This document shows positions 51,547 through 62,941 of a stretch of DNA of 64,000 nucleotides, in pieces. The notes under the pieces were generated by a model. The model searched no databases. It worked only from the letters and a program-made list of their open reading frames with translations, and was not told the DNA's origin. A program made the translations under genes and the position numbers. The DNA is from Streptomyces sp. BK239. GTDB taxonomy: Bacteria > Actinomycetota > Actinomycetes > Streptomycetales > Streptomycetaceae. Within the stretch, counting starts at the first letter, position 1. Each line of letters opens with the position of its first letter. Location of the stretch: assembly GCF_004217285.1 (NCBI RefSeq), contig NZ_SHKS01000001.1, forward strand, positions 875,195 through 939,194, written 5' to 3'.

Positions 51547-51756
51547 AGGTCAACGTAAAGGTTTAATGCCCGAATTGGCGCAATCGTCACGCAACGTAGC
51601 GTCAACCGGGCATCACCGCATGTGGATTGAGGTCAAAAAATGCGGTGTGTAACCGAGATTTTTTGGCCCAGGATTTGAAGTGATCACGGGGAGGTCACTA
51701 GGGTCTGCCTTCGAACCTCCACACGAGTGATCACTCACAAGAAGGAGTCGTCCTCC
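51547..51756 (+). promoter_or_regulatory. A/T-richer promoter region of the first NlpC/P60 gene
   Basis: CCGCAT (51617-) pairs with ATGCGG, and AAAAAAT with ATTTTTT, so a weak terminator for the NYN gene may lie at about 51617-51667. TAGGGT at 51699-51704 is the -10 box. GTGATCAC occurs at 51680-51687 and again inside the perfect palindrome GAGTGATCACTC (51725-51736), flanking the -10 box on both sides. This suggests a regulator site. Confidence 0.5.
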
Positions 51757-52791
51757 GTGGCGTCCCACCGTCGACCCAAGCAGCCGAGCCGCGCACGCGT
51801 CACCGTGCTGACCACCGCCGCCGCTGCCGCTGTGGCCCTGAGCTCGCAGGCGGCCAACGCCGCGCCCAGCGAGAAGCCGACCAAGGACGAGGTCAAGGCC
51901 AAGGTCGACGCGCTCTACGAGCAGGCCGAACAGGCCACGGAGAAGTTCAACGGGGCCAAGGAGAAGCAGGAGAAGCTCCAGAAGGAGATCTCCACCATCC
52001 AGGACAACGTGGCCCGCGGCCAGGACGAGCTCAACGGGCTCCGCGACAGCATAGGTCTCGCCGCGGCGGCCCAGTACCGCACCGGCTCCATCGACTCCTC
52101 CCTCCAGCTCTTCCTGTCGTCCGACCCGGACGACTACCTGGACAAGGCCTCCGCGGCCGACCAGCTCAGCGCCCAGCAGGTCGAGGCGCTGAAGAAGATC
52201 CAGGACAAGCAGCGCGAACTCGCCCAGGACCGCGCCGAGGCGTCCGAGAAGCTCAAGGACCTCGCCACCACGCGGACCGAACTGGGCAAGAAGAAGAAGG
52301 AAGTCCAGTCCAAGCTGGCCGAGGCGCAGAAGCTGCTCAACACGCTCTCCGCCAAGGAGAAGGCCGCGCTCGCCGCCGCCGACGCCCGCGCCAGCCGTGA
52401 CGCCGGCGACCGCGTCGACCTCGGCAACACCGCCCCCGCCTCGGGCCGCGCCATGGCCGCCTTCCAGGCCGCGCAGAGCAAGATCGGCTCGCCTTACGTC
52501 TACGGCGCCACCGGCCCGTCCTCCTTCGACTGCTCGGGCCTGACCTCCTGGGCCTTCGCCCAGGCCGGCGTCAAGATCCCGCGCATCTCGCAGGACCAGG
52601 CCAACGCGGGCACCCGGATCTACTCCCAGTCCGACCTCAAGGTCGGCGACCTGGTCATCTTCTACGGCGACCAGCACCACGTCGGCTTCTACGCGGGCAA
52701 CGGCCAGGTGCTGCACGCCCCGCGCACCGGCACCGTCGTGCGCTACGAGTCGATCGGCAACATGCCGTTCCAGTTCGGCGTCCGGATCTGA
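51757..52791 (+). CDS. Secreted NlpC/P60 peptidoglycan endopeptidase
   Basis: The product has 344 residues. The signal peptide (ARVTVLTTAAAAAVALSSQAANA) is cleaved about residue 35. A coiled-coil region at ~45-215 (EKFNGAKEKQEKLQKEIS) precedes the NlpC/P60 domain, with catalytic Cys in SSFDCSGLTSW and His in QHHVGFYAGN, then VLHAPR. It should cut the stem peptide of peptidoglycan (D-Glu to DAP bond) like mycobacterial RipA or RipC. The GTG at 51757 has AAGGAG upstream. A paralogue follows in tandem. Confidence 0.93.
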   Translation: MASHRRPKQPSRARVTVLTTAAAAAVALSSQAANAAPSEKPTKDEVKAKVDALYEQAEQATEKFNGAKEKQEKLQKEISTIQDNVARGQDELNGLRDSIGLAAAAQYRTGSIDSSLQLFLSSDPDDYLDKASAADQLSAQQVEALKKIQDKQRELAQDRAEASEKLKDLATTRTELGKKKKEVQSKLAEAQKLLNTLSAKEKAALAAADARASRDAGDRVDLGNTAPASGRAMAAFQAAQSKIGSPYVYGATGPSSFDCSGLTSWAFAQAGVKIPRISQDQANAGTRIYSQSDLKVGDLVIFYGDQHHVGFYAGNGQVLHAPRTGTVVRYESIGNMPFQFGVRI

Positions 52792-52881
52792 GCGGACCAG
52801 CCGACCGGTCGGCCGCCGCCATCAAGATCACGACACCATGCCGCCCGAACGGGCGAATCGCCACGACGTGAACTGACCCCG

Positions 52882-52915
52882 CACCCCGCCCATGACCTGC
52901 GTCATAGGCGGGGTG
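52882..52915 (+). terminator. Hairpin terminator between the tandem NlpC/P60 genes
   Basis: CACCCCGCCCATGAC (52882-52896) pairs with GTCATAGGCGGGGTG (52901-52915), 15 bp with one mismatch, around a CTGC loop. Downstream, TACTGT near 52971 is a -10 candidate for the second gene, so the paralogues appear separately transcribed. Confidence 0.85.
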
Positions 52916-53013
52916 TCACGTTGTGTGCCCGCGGAGGTCTTTGGTGGGCCCCCGGTGGCGGGGCTACTGTCTGGCCCGTTCCTCGTCCGCCAGTGGAAGG
53001 AGCGCGGCTTCCC

Positions 53014-54024
53014 GTGGGGTCCCATCGCCGCCTTGCACCGTCCGGGTTCGACCGGGGCGCCCTCGGCGTCCTGTCCGTCGCGACCGCAGCCTTCGGCGCC
53101 CTCGCCGCCGTACCGGCCCCCGCCGCACCGCTCGACGACACCCGCGCCGAGGTCGACCGCCTCTACACGCAGGCGGAGAAGGCCACCGAGGCCTTCAACG
53201 AGGCGGCGGAGCGCACCGGGACGCTGCGCCGCCAGGTCGGCGAGTCGCAGGACCGGGTCGCCCGTCAGCAGGCGCGCGTCAACGACCTGCGTGAGCGGCT
53301 CGGCGCGTTCGCGGGCGCCCAGTACCGCTCCGGGGGCCTCGACCCGGCCCTGGCGCTGCTGTTCTCCGACGATCCGGCCGACTACCTCGACCGGGCCCTG
53401 GCCCTCGACCGGATCACCCTCCACCAGGCGAGCCAACTCAAGGACCTCCAGGGCGCGTTGCGTGAACTCGCCCAGGAACGCGCCGAGGCCGTGCGCAGGC
53501 TCGGTGAACTGGACGAGAGCCGCAGGGCGGTCGCCGCGCACAAGCGGAGCGTCGAGCAGAAGCTCGCCAGGGCACGGCAGTTGCTGAACTCCCTGCCGTC
53601 CGCGGAGCGCGCCGCGTACGACAGGGCCTCCCGGTCCGGCCGCGGCCACCTGTCCGGCCCCGGCGGCGCGGCGGCCTCGGGCCGCGCGGCCGCCGCCCTG
53701 GCCGCCGCCCGCTCCGCGCTCGGCAAACCGTACGTGTGGGGCGCCAACGGCCCCACCGGATTCGACTGTTCGGGCCTCGTGCAGTGGTCCTACGCGCAGG
53801 CCGGCCTCTCCCTCCCGCGCACCTCGCAGGCCCAGGCGCACGCCGGCCACCGCGTCCCCCTCTCCCAGGCCCGCCCCGGCGACATCGTCACCTACCGCTC
53901 CGACGCCAGCCACGTCGGCATGTACGTCGGCGACGGCCAGGTCATCCACGCCCCGTACCCGGGCGCCCCGGTCCGCTACGACCCGGTCGGGATGATGCCG
54001 GTGTCCTCGGTCACGCGACCCTGA
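53014..54024 (+). CDS. Second secreted NlpC/P60 endopeptidase (tandem paralogue)
   Basis: The product has 336 residues. Its layout is identical to the preceding gene: signal segment (LGVLSVATAAFGALAAVPAPA), coiled coil (EAFNEAAERTGTLRRQVGES, QAKL-like repeats) and the NlpC/P60 domain with Cys in TGFDCSGLVQWSYAQAG and His in SHVGMYVGDGQVIHAPY. GTG at 53014 is supported by AAGGAG and by the similar starts (GSHRRLAPS vs ASHRRPKQP). The two paralogues have diverged in the coil. Roles in cell separation or spore wall are likely. Confidence 0.92.
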   Translation: MGSHRRLAPSGFDRGALGVLSVATAAFGALAAVPAPAAPLDDTRAEVDRLYTQAEKATEAFNEAAERTGTLRRQVGESQDRVARQQARVNDLRERLGAFAGAQYRSGGLDPALALLFSDDPADYLDRALALDRITLHQASQLKDLQGALRELAQERAEAVRRLGELDESRRAVAAHKRSVEQKLARARQLLNSLPSAERAAYDRASRSGRGHLSGPGGAAASGRAAAALAAARSALGKPYVWGANGPTGFDCSGLVQWSYAQAGLSLPRTSQAQAHAGHRVPLSQARPGDIVTYRSDASHVGMYVGDGQVIHAPYPGAPVRYDPVGMMPVSSVTRP

Positions 54025-54037
54025 AGCTCCGTGCGGC

Positions 54038-54059
54038 CGGGGGCCCTGTCGGGCCCCCG
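54038..54059 (+). terminator. Perfect hairpin immediately upstream of the next promoter
   Basis: CGGGGGCCC (54038-54046) and GGGCCCCCG (54051-54059) pair around TGTC. The next base begins the TACGAT -10 box (54060-54065) of the following leaderless gene, so terminator and promoter touch. Confidence 0.8.
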
Positions 54060-54071
54060 TACGATCGGGGG

Positions 54072-55262
54072 ATGGCCGGGCAGAGGCGAATCCGCGGGGT
54101 GCGAACCGTCACCGCCCTGCTGCTCGCCCTCCTCGTGGGCTGCGGCGGGGCGCACCCGCCGGCGGACACCGCGCAGGACGCCGCGCAGCGCCTGCTCGAC
54201 CGCCGCGCGGCGGCCGTCCTGGCCCACGACGCCGACGCCTACGCGGCCACCGGCGAGCGCGCCGGGTACGCCCGCCTGCGGTCCCTGCCGCTGGCCGCCT
54301 GGTCCTACCGGGTCACCTCGGCCCGCCGTGACGGCGACTCCCTCACCGCCGAGGCCGAGCTCAGCTACCGCGTCGACGGCTACGACCGGGCCCCGGTGAC
54401 CGCCGCCCGCACCCTGCGCCTGGCCCGCACCGCCGCCGGGACCTGGGCGGTGGCCTCGGAGCGGCCCGCGCCGAAGGCCGGCGCACAGCTGTGGGACCAG
54501 GGCGCCGTGACCGTCGCCCGGGGCGCGCACAGCCTGGTCCTCGGAGTCGGCCGCACCGGCGGGCAGCTGCGGGCCTTCGCCGACCTGGCCGACCGCGCGG
54601 TCCCGGCGGTCTCGGCGGCCTGGGGCGAGGACTGGGCGCGGCACGTCGTCGTCCTCGTGCCGGGTTCGCTGAACGGCATGGCGGCGCTGCTCGGCTCGCC
54701 GGCCGCCTCCTACCGGGGGATCGCCGCCGTCACCACGGGCGAGACCGGTGGCGCGTCCCGGGCCCCCGCGGACCGGATCATCGTCAACCCCGACGCCTAC
54801 GGCGTCCTCGGCCCCGTGGGCCGGCAGGTCGTGCTCACCCACGAGACCGCGCACGTCGCCACCCGGGCCCACACCGGCCCGTCGACCCCGCTGTGGTTGT
54901 CCGAGGGGTACGCGGACTGGGTCGGCTACCGCGGCACCGGCCGCACCCCGTCCCAGGTGGCCCCCGAACTGCAGAAGGCGGTCACCGAGGGCCGCACCCC
55001 GACGGCCCTGCCCGCCGACGAGGACTTCGCCTTCACCGGCGACGCGACCCGGCTGGCCCGTGCCTACGAGTCCGGCTGGCTGGCCTGCCGCCTGATCGCC
55101 GCCCACTGGGGCGAGGCCCGCCTCGACGCCTTCTACCGCGCCGTCGGAGCCCACCCCCGGCGCACGGACGCACTGGAACACGCGATGAAGTCCACCCTGA
55201 GCACCACCCCCGAGGCCTTCACCACGACCTGGCGAACCTACGCGGAGGAGCAGCTCGGCTGA
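54072..55262 (+). CDS. Gluzincin (peptidase MA-like) lipoprotein, predicted leaderless
   Basis: The product has 396 residues. The lipobox LLALLVGCGG has the lipid-modified Cys24. An N-terminal NTF2-like half (~30-130) is followed by a zinc metallopeptidase domain: His257-Glu258-x2-His261 in LTHETAHVATRA and the downstream third ligand Glu278 in WLSEGYADWVGY. It probably acts at the outer face of the membrane on an unknown substrate. TACGAT (54060-54065) lies 6 nt before the ATG without a Shine-Dalgarno. The gene may be alone, or read with the glycosyltransferase 31 bp later, which has its own -10 box. Confidence 0.85.
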   Translation: MAGQRRIRGVRTVTALLLALLVGCGGAHPPADTAQDAAQRLLDRRAAAVLAHDADAYAATGERAGYARLRSLPLAAWSYRVTSARRDGDSLTAEAELSYRVDGYDRAPVTAARTLRLARTAAGTWAVASERPAPKAGAQLWDQGAVTVARGAHSLVLGVGRTGGQLRAFADLADRAVPAVSAAWGEDWARHVVVLVPGSLNGMAALLGSPAASYRGIAAVTTGETGGASRAPADRIIVNPDAYGVLGPVGRQVVLTHETAHVATRAHTGPSTPLWLSEGYADWVGYRGTGRTPSQVAPELQKAVTEGRTPTALPADEDFAFTGDATRLARAYESGWLACRLIAAHWGEARLDAFYRAVGAHPRRTDALEHAMKSTLSTTPEAFTTTWRTYAEEQLG

Positions 55263-58124
<2,862 letters not shown>

Positions 58125-58175
58125 CCCGCACACCGAGCGCCCGATGACACTCCGTCAGGAGGGCTGAGAGGGGCT

Positions 58176-59972
58176 CTACTTGCCGTAGATCGCCTCGATC
58201 TCCGCCGCGTAGTCCTTCGCCACGACGTTGCGCTTGAGCTTCAGCGACGGCGTGAGGTGGCCCGAGTCCTCCGTGAACTGGGAGGAGAGAATGCGGAACT
58301 TCCGCACCGATTCCGCCTTCGACACCGCGGCGTTGCCGTCGTCGATCGCCGTCTGGACCGCGGCCAGCAGGTCCGCGTCCTCGCACAGCGACGCCGCGGT
58401 GGACCCGGCCGGCTTGCCGTGGTCGGCGGCCCAGCGGTCCAGGAACTCCTCGTCGAGGGTGACCAGCGCGCCCACGAACGGCCGCCCGTCGCCCACCACC
58501 ATGCACTCCGCGATCAGCGCGTGCGCCCGGATGCGGTCCTCGATCACGGCCGGGGCGACGTTCTTGCCGCCCGCGGTGACGATGATCTCCTTCTTGCGGC
58601 CCGTGATGCTGAGGTAGCCGTCCTCGTCCAGGGTGCCGATGTCACCGGTGTGGAACCAGCCGTCGGCCAGCGCCTCCGCCGTCGCCCCGGGGTTGTTCCA
58701 GTACTCCTTGAACAGGTGCTCGCCGTGCAGCAGCACCTCGCCGTCGTCCGCGATGCGCACCACCGAGCCCGGCAGCGGCTGCCCGACCGTGCCGATCTTC
58801 TGCCGGTCCCAGGGGTTGAACGCGGTCGCCGCACACGACTCCGTCAGGCCGTAGCCCTCCAGGACGGTGAAGCCGATGCCGCGGAAGAAGTGGCCGAGAC
58901 GCTCGCCCAGCGGCGCGCCCCCGGAGATCGCGTACTCGCCCCGGCCGCCCAGCACCGCGCGCAACTTGCCGTAGACCAGCCGGTCGAAGACCTTGTGCTT
59001 GATCCGCAGGCCGATCGACGGACCCGAGGGCAGGTCCAGCGCCCGGCTGTACGCGATCGCGGTGTCCGCCGCCTTGTCGAAGATCGCGCCCTTGCCGTCC
59101 GCCTGCGCCTTCGCCCGGGCCGAGTTGTAGACCTTCTCGAAGACGCGCGGCACGCCCAGGATCAACGTCGGCCGGAAGGAGGCCAGTTCGTCGGTGAGGT
59201 TCTTGATGTCCGGGACGGTGCCCAGCTTGATCGGCGCCATCATCGGGGCGATCTGCACCAGTCGGCCGAAGACGTGCGCGAGGGGGAGGAAGAGCAGCAC
59301 GCTGCACTCGCCGGTGCGGAACAGCGGCCGCAGCCGCTCCACGATGTTGCCGCACTCGGCGAAGAAGCTGCGGTGGCTCAGGACACAGCCCTTGGGGCGC
59401 CCGGTCGTGCCCGAGGTGTAGACGATGGTGGCCGGATCGTCGGCCTTGGCGAGCGAGCTGCGCTCCTCGACCGCCGCGTCGGAGACGTCCCTGCCGAGCT
59501 GCCCGAGCTCCTCCACGCCCCCCTTCTCGATCTGCCACACGTGCTTGAGGGCGGGCAGCGTGTCCCGCACCGACTCCACGGCGGCGGCGTGCGCGTCCAG
59601 CTCCACCACGACCGCGGTGGCGCCCGAGTCGGAGAGGATCCAGCCCACCTGCTCCGGCGAGCTGGTCTCGTACACCGGCACGGTGACCGCGCCCGCGCAC
59701 CAGATGGCGAAGTCGAGCAGCGTCCACTCGTAGCGGGTGCGCGACATCAGGCCGACCCGGTCGCCCGGCTGGACGCCGGCGGCGATGAGGCCCTTCGCCG
59801 CGGCGTGCACCTCGGCCAGGAACGCCGTGGCCGACACGTCCTGCCAGACGCCGCCCGCCTTGCGGGCGATGACGGCGACGTCAGGGTGCTGCGCGGCGTT
59901 TCTGCGGACGATGTCGGTCAGATTGCCGTCCGCGGGGACCTCGTACAAAGCCGGAAGGCTGAACTCGCGCAA
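58176..59972 (-). CDS. Long-chain fatty acyl-CoA ligase (FadD15-like)
   Basis: The product has 598 residues. It is an adenylate-forming enzyme with P-loop TIVYTSGTTGRPKGCVLSH, the linker/AMP motif GYGLTESCAATAF, GWFHTGDIGTLDEDGYL and the C-terminal lysine region LTPSLKLKRNVVAKDY. It activates fatty acids as acyl-AMP, then acyl-CoA. TTG at 59972 is the start; GAGGAG lies 9-10 nt upstream. It ends 51 bp from the oppositely oriented cholesterol oxidase. The promoter region carries a TTACT...AGTAA palindrome typical of TetR-family sites, so repression relieved by acyl-CoA is possible. Confidence 0.94.
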   Translation of the reverse strand: MREFSLPALYEVPADGNLTDIVRRNAAQHPDVAVIARKAGGVWQDVSATAFLAEVHAAAKGLIAAGVQPGDRVGLMSRTRYEWTLLDFAIWCAGAVTVPVYETSSPEQVGWILSDSGATAVVVELDAHAAAVESVRDTLPALKHVWQIEKGGVEELGQLGRDVSDAAVEERSSLAKADDPATIVYTSGTTGRPKGCVLSHRSFFAECGNIVERLRPLFRTGECSVLLFLPLAHVFGRLVQIAPMMAPIKLGTVPDIKNLTDELASFRPTLILGVPRVFEKVYNSARAKAQADGKGAIFDKAADTAIAYSRALDLPSGPSIGLRIKHKVFDRLVYGKLRAVLGGRGEYAISGGAPLGERLGHFFRGIGFTVLEGYGLTESCAATAFNPWDRQKIGTVGQPLPGSVVRIADDGEVLLHGEHLFKEYWNNPGATAEALADGWFHTGDIGTLDEDGYLSITGRKKEIIVTAGGKNVAPAVIEDRIRAHALIAECMVVGDGRPFVGALVTLDEEFLDRWAADHGKPAGSTAASLCEDADLLAAVQTAIDDGNAAVSKAESVRKFRILSSQFTEDSGHLTPSLKLKRNVVAKDYAAEIEAIYGK

Positions 59973-60208
59973 GACTGCTGCTCCTCATAGGGCGCCGGCG
60001 CCACGACGTTGTGCGATGCGACGGTGCGGTCCAAGGCTCGGGCGGTGCACAGGTCCGCCGACGGGCCGGGACCCGTTGGCCGAAACCTGAGCACGACTGG
60101 ACTGCCCGGACGTTACCCGCCGGTATGGCTTCTTTGACAGGGGGGCCCGGCGAGATGTTCGCTGCGTCACACAGATTGGTGTTTCCTCGCGCACAGTAGT
60201 CCACCGCT

Positions 60209-60226
60209 TTACTAACTGGCCAGTAA
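60209..60226. promoter_or_regulatory. TetR-like palindrome in the divergent promoter of the fadD and phosphoesterase genes
   Basis: TTACTAACTGGCCAGTAA (60209-60226) holds TTACT and AGTAA as inverted repeats, and the perfect 10-bp palindrome ACTGGCCAGT (60215-60224). It lies between the acyl-CoA ligase start (59972) and the phosphoesterase start (60284). On the plus side TACCCT (60270-60275) is the -10 box 8 nt before ATG 60284. The other ~200 bp of the 59973-60283 gap show no gene. Confidence 0.55.
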
Positions 60227-60283
60227 CCGGTATTTCGGTCGCCACTGTTCACAGGTGTGCCGCGCCTTCTACCCTTGATCGCC

Positions 60284-61081
60284 ATGGCACCCACACCGTC
60301 CGGCAGCGGCAGGACACGCATCCACGTGGTCAGCGACGTGCACGGCAACGCGCGCGACCTGGCCCGCGCGGGGGAGGGCGCGGACGCCCTGATCTGCCTC
60401 GGCGACCTGGTGCTCTTCCTGGACTACGCCGACCACTCCCGCGGGATCTTCCCCGACCTCTTCGGCGTCGAGAACGCCGACCGGCTCGTCGAACTGCGCA
60501 CCGCCCGCCGCTTCGAGGAGGCGCGGGAGCTCGGGGCGCGGCTGTGGGCGGGCGTCGGCGAGGACCGGGCCGCGGTGATCGAACGAGGGGTGCGCAAGCA
60601 GTACGCCGAGATGTTCGCGGCGTTCCCCACCCCGACGTACGCGACCTACGGCAACGTCGACATCCCGCGGCTGTGGCCCGAGTTCGCCGGTGAGGGGACG
60701 ACGGTGCTGGACGGGCAGCGGGTGGAGATCGGCGGCTGGGTCTTCGGCTTCGTGGGCGGAGGCCTGAGGACGCCCATGCGCACGCCGTACGAGATCGGCG
60801 ACGAGGAGTACGCGGCGAAGATCGAGGCCGTCGGCGAGGTCGACGTGCTGTGCACGCACATCCCGCCGGAGGTGCCCGACCTCGTCTACGACACCGTCGC
60901 GCGCCGCTTCGAGCGGGGCAGCCGGGCGCTGCTGGACGCGATCCGCAGAACCCGCCCCCGGTACTCCCTCTTCGGCCACGTCCACCAGCCGCTGGCGCGC
61001 CGGATGCGGATCGGGCCCACCGAGTGCGTCAACGTGGGGCACTTCGCCGGCGCCGGAAAGCCGTGGGCGCTGGAGTTCTGA
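60284..61081 (+). CDS. Calcineurin-like metallophosphoesterase, predicted leaderless
   Basis: The product has 265 residues. All phosphoesterase metal motifs are present: VVSDVHGNARDL (DxH), CLGDLVLFLDY (GD), YGNVDIPR (GN-[DH]), THIPPE and LFGHVHQPLARR (GHxH). It hydrolyses a phosphate ester or cyclic nucleotide; the substrate is not indicated. The ATG at 60284 is 8 nt after TACCCT with no Shine-Dalgarno. An upstream ATG at 60257 would lie inside the promoter and is rejected. Two more genes on the same strand follow. Confidence 0.92.
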   Translation: MAPTPSGSGRTRIHVVSDVHGNARDLARAGEGADALICLGDLVLFLDYADHSRGIFPDLFGVENADRLVELRTARRFEEARELGARLWAGVGEDRAAVIERGVRKQYAEMFAAFPTPTYATYGNVDIPRLWPEFAGEGTTVLDGQRVEIGGWVFGFVGGGLRTPMRTPYEIGDEEYAAKIEAVGEVDVLCTHIPPEVPDLVYDTVARRFERGSRALLDAIRRTRPRYSLFGHVHQPLARRMRIGPTECVNVGHFAGAGKPWALEF

Positions 61082-61174
61082 CGGGGCGGTACGAGGGTGG
61101 GGTGACAACGGCGCGGCGCACGCGCGGTAGCCTTCACGCTGCACACACGGACCGCGTCTGGAGGAGCCGGGGCG

Positions 61175-61615
61175 ATGGCGGAGCACACCAGTTCGAGCAT
61201 CACGATCGAGGCGGCGCCGGCCGAGGTCATGGGAGTGATCGCCGACTTCGCCCGCTACCCCGAGTGGACCGGCGAGGTGAAGGAGGCCGAGGTCCTCGCC
61301 TCCGACGCGCAGGGGCGCGCAGAGCAGGTCCGTCTCGTCATGGACGCGGGCGCGATCAAGGACGACCAGGTCCTCGCGTACACCTGGACCGGCGAGCACG
61401 AGGTGTCGTGGACGCTGGTGAAGTCCCAGATGCTGCGCTCCCTCGACGGCTCGTACCTGCTCAAGCCGGCCGGCGCGGGGGCGACCGAGGTGACGTACGT
61501 CCTCACCGTGGACGTCAAGATCCCCATGCTCGGGATGATCAAGCGCAAGGCCGAGAAGGTCATCATCGACCGGGCCCTGGCCGGCCTGAAGAAGCGGGTC
61601 GAGTCCGGCAAGTAG
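61175..61615 (+). CDS. SRPBCC/START-like protein (polyketide cyclase family)
   Basis: The product has 146 residues. The typical opening MAEHTSSSITIEAAPAEVMG, then RYPEWTGEVKEAEVL, YTWTGEHEVSWTLVK and a long C-terminal helix (IDRALAGLKKRVESGK) fit a helix-grip lipid-binding fold. It resembles M. tuberculosis Rv2185c. A hydrophobic ligand, possibly linked to the acyl-CoA ligase nearby, is plausible but untested. GGAGG precedes the ATG at about 10 nt. Confidence 0.9.
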   Translation: MAEHTSSSITIEAAPAEVMGVIADFARYPEWTGEVKEAEVLASDAQGRAEQVRLVMDAGAIKDDQVLAYTWTGEHEVSWTLVKSQMLRSLDGSYLLKPAGAGATEVTYVLTVDVKIPMLGMIKRKAEKVIIDRALAGLKKRVESGK

Positions 61616-61718
61616 CGGGCCTCCCCGGCCGCTTCGGCCCACCGGGCCGATCCGGCCGACCCCGCCCGGTTCGCCGGGCGCCTGGGAGGAAGCTGATCGT
61701 CCGTTACCGTTCAGCCTC

Positions 61719-62885
61719 ATGCGCACCCTCCTGATCACCGGCCCGGGCGGCAGCGGACGCACCACCGTCGCCGCCGCCACCGCGCTGAAGGCGGCCGGCC
61801 GCGGCGCCAGGGTTCTCGTCCTGAGCGCCGACCGCGCCGACACCCTGGGCGCCGCCCTCGGCGTGCCGACAGGAGCCGCGCCGACCCGGATCACGCCCCA
61901 CCTCACCGCCTGGCGCCCCGACGCGGCCGCCGGCTTCCGTGACGACCTCGCCGCCTTCCAGGACCGCGCCTCCACCGTCCTCGACCTGCTCGGCGCCTCC
62001 CGCCTCGACCCGGAGGAGGTCACCCCCCTCCCCGGCGCCGAGGAGCTCACCCTCCTGCGCGCCCTGCGCGACGCCGCCCTCGCCGAGACCCACGACCTTC
62101 TCGTCGTCGACCTCCCGCCCACCCCGGAGGCCCTCGCGCTCCTCGCCCTCCCGGAGGAACTGCGCCGCTACCTCCGCCGCCTGCTCCCCCCGGAACGCCA
62201 GGCGGCCCGCGCCCTGCGCCCCGTCCTCGGCCGCCTCGCCGGTGTCCCCATGCCCGCCGAGTGGCTGTACGAGACGACCGCCGGCTGGGACCTGGAACTG
62301 GCCGCCGTCCAGGCCGTCCTCGCCGACCGCGCCACCGCCGTACGCCTGGTCGCCGAGCCCGGACCGGCCGGCGAGGACGCTGTGCGCGACGCCCGCATCG
62401 GGCTCGCCCTGCGCGCACTGCCCGTCGAGTCCCTCGTCGCCAACCGCGTCCTGCCCGAGGAGGCGGCCGACGGCGGCGGCCCCCTCGCCCGGCTCGTCTC
62501 CCAGCAGCGCAAGACCCTCGTGGACTGGGGCGAGGCCCGCCCCGTCGCCCACCTCGGCCACGACCCTCGCGGCGAGGACGACCTCACCGCGCTCGCCGTC
62601 CCCGACGTCAACGCGGGCGTCCCCCCGGTCGAGTGGCCCGTCGCCGACCGGGTCGCACAGGACGGCGTGCTCGTCTGGCACATCCCCCTGCCCGGCGCCA
62701 TACGCGACGATCTCGACCTCGTCCGGCGCGGCGACGAACTCGTCGTCACCGTCGGCCCGTTCCGCCGGATCGTGCCGCTGCCGTCCGCGCTGCGCCGCTG
62801 CACCGTCGACGGGGCCGCCCTGCGCGACGGCGAACTGCGCGTCCGGTTCGCGCCGGATCCAGGGCTGTGGCCGCCGGCACGGTGA
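61719..62885 (+). CDS. ArsA/GET3-like ATPase with altered P-loop, predicted leaderless
   Basis: The product has 388 residues. The fold is ArsA-like: P-loop-like ITGPGGSGRTTVAAATAL, VLSADRADTLGAALGV (switch I region), HDLLVVDLPPTPEALALL (Walker B) and a C-terminal domain. The usual GKGGVGKT signature reads GPGGSGRTT, so both lysines are replaced (Pro and Arg). This could weaken hydrolysis or indicate a binding-only role. Its position beside the START-like gene matches M. tuberculosis Rv2184c. TACCGT (61705-61710) lies 8 nt before ATG 61719. No arsenic genes are nearby. Confidence 0.88.
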   Translation: MRTLLITGPGGSGRTTVAAATALKAAGRGARVLVLSADRADTLGAALGVPTGAAPTRITPHLTAWRPDAAAGFRDDLAAFQDRASTVLDLLGASRLDPEEVTPLPGAEELTLLRALRDAALAETHDLLVVDLPPTPEALALLALPEELRRYLRRLLPPERQAARALRPVLGRLAGVPMPAEWLYETTAGWDLELAAVQAVLADRATAVRLVAEPGPAGEDAVRDARIGLALRALPVESLVANRVLPEEAADGGGPLARLVSQQRKTLVDWGEARPVAHLGHDPRGEDDLTALAVPDVNAGVPPVEWPVADRVAQDGVLVWHIPLPGAIRDDLDLVRRGDELVVTVGPFRRIVPLPSALRRCTVDGAALRDGELRVRFAPDPGLWPPAR

Positions 62886-62941
62886 ACGGCATACCGCCGT
62901 TCGGGTAACGTCGTAGGGACGAACCGTAGTCAGGAGCCGTC

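Noticed and set aside
51547..51756. ydaO (cyclic di-AMP) riboswitch upstream of the NlpC/P60 gene, as found before some Streptomyces hydrolases
   Set aside because: The -10 box leaves a leader of only ~45 nt, too short for that riboswitch, and its conserved blocks are not visible.
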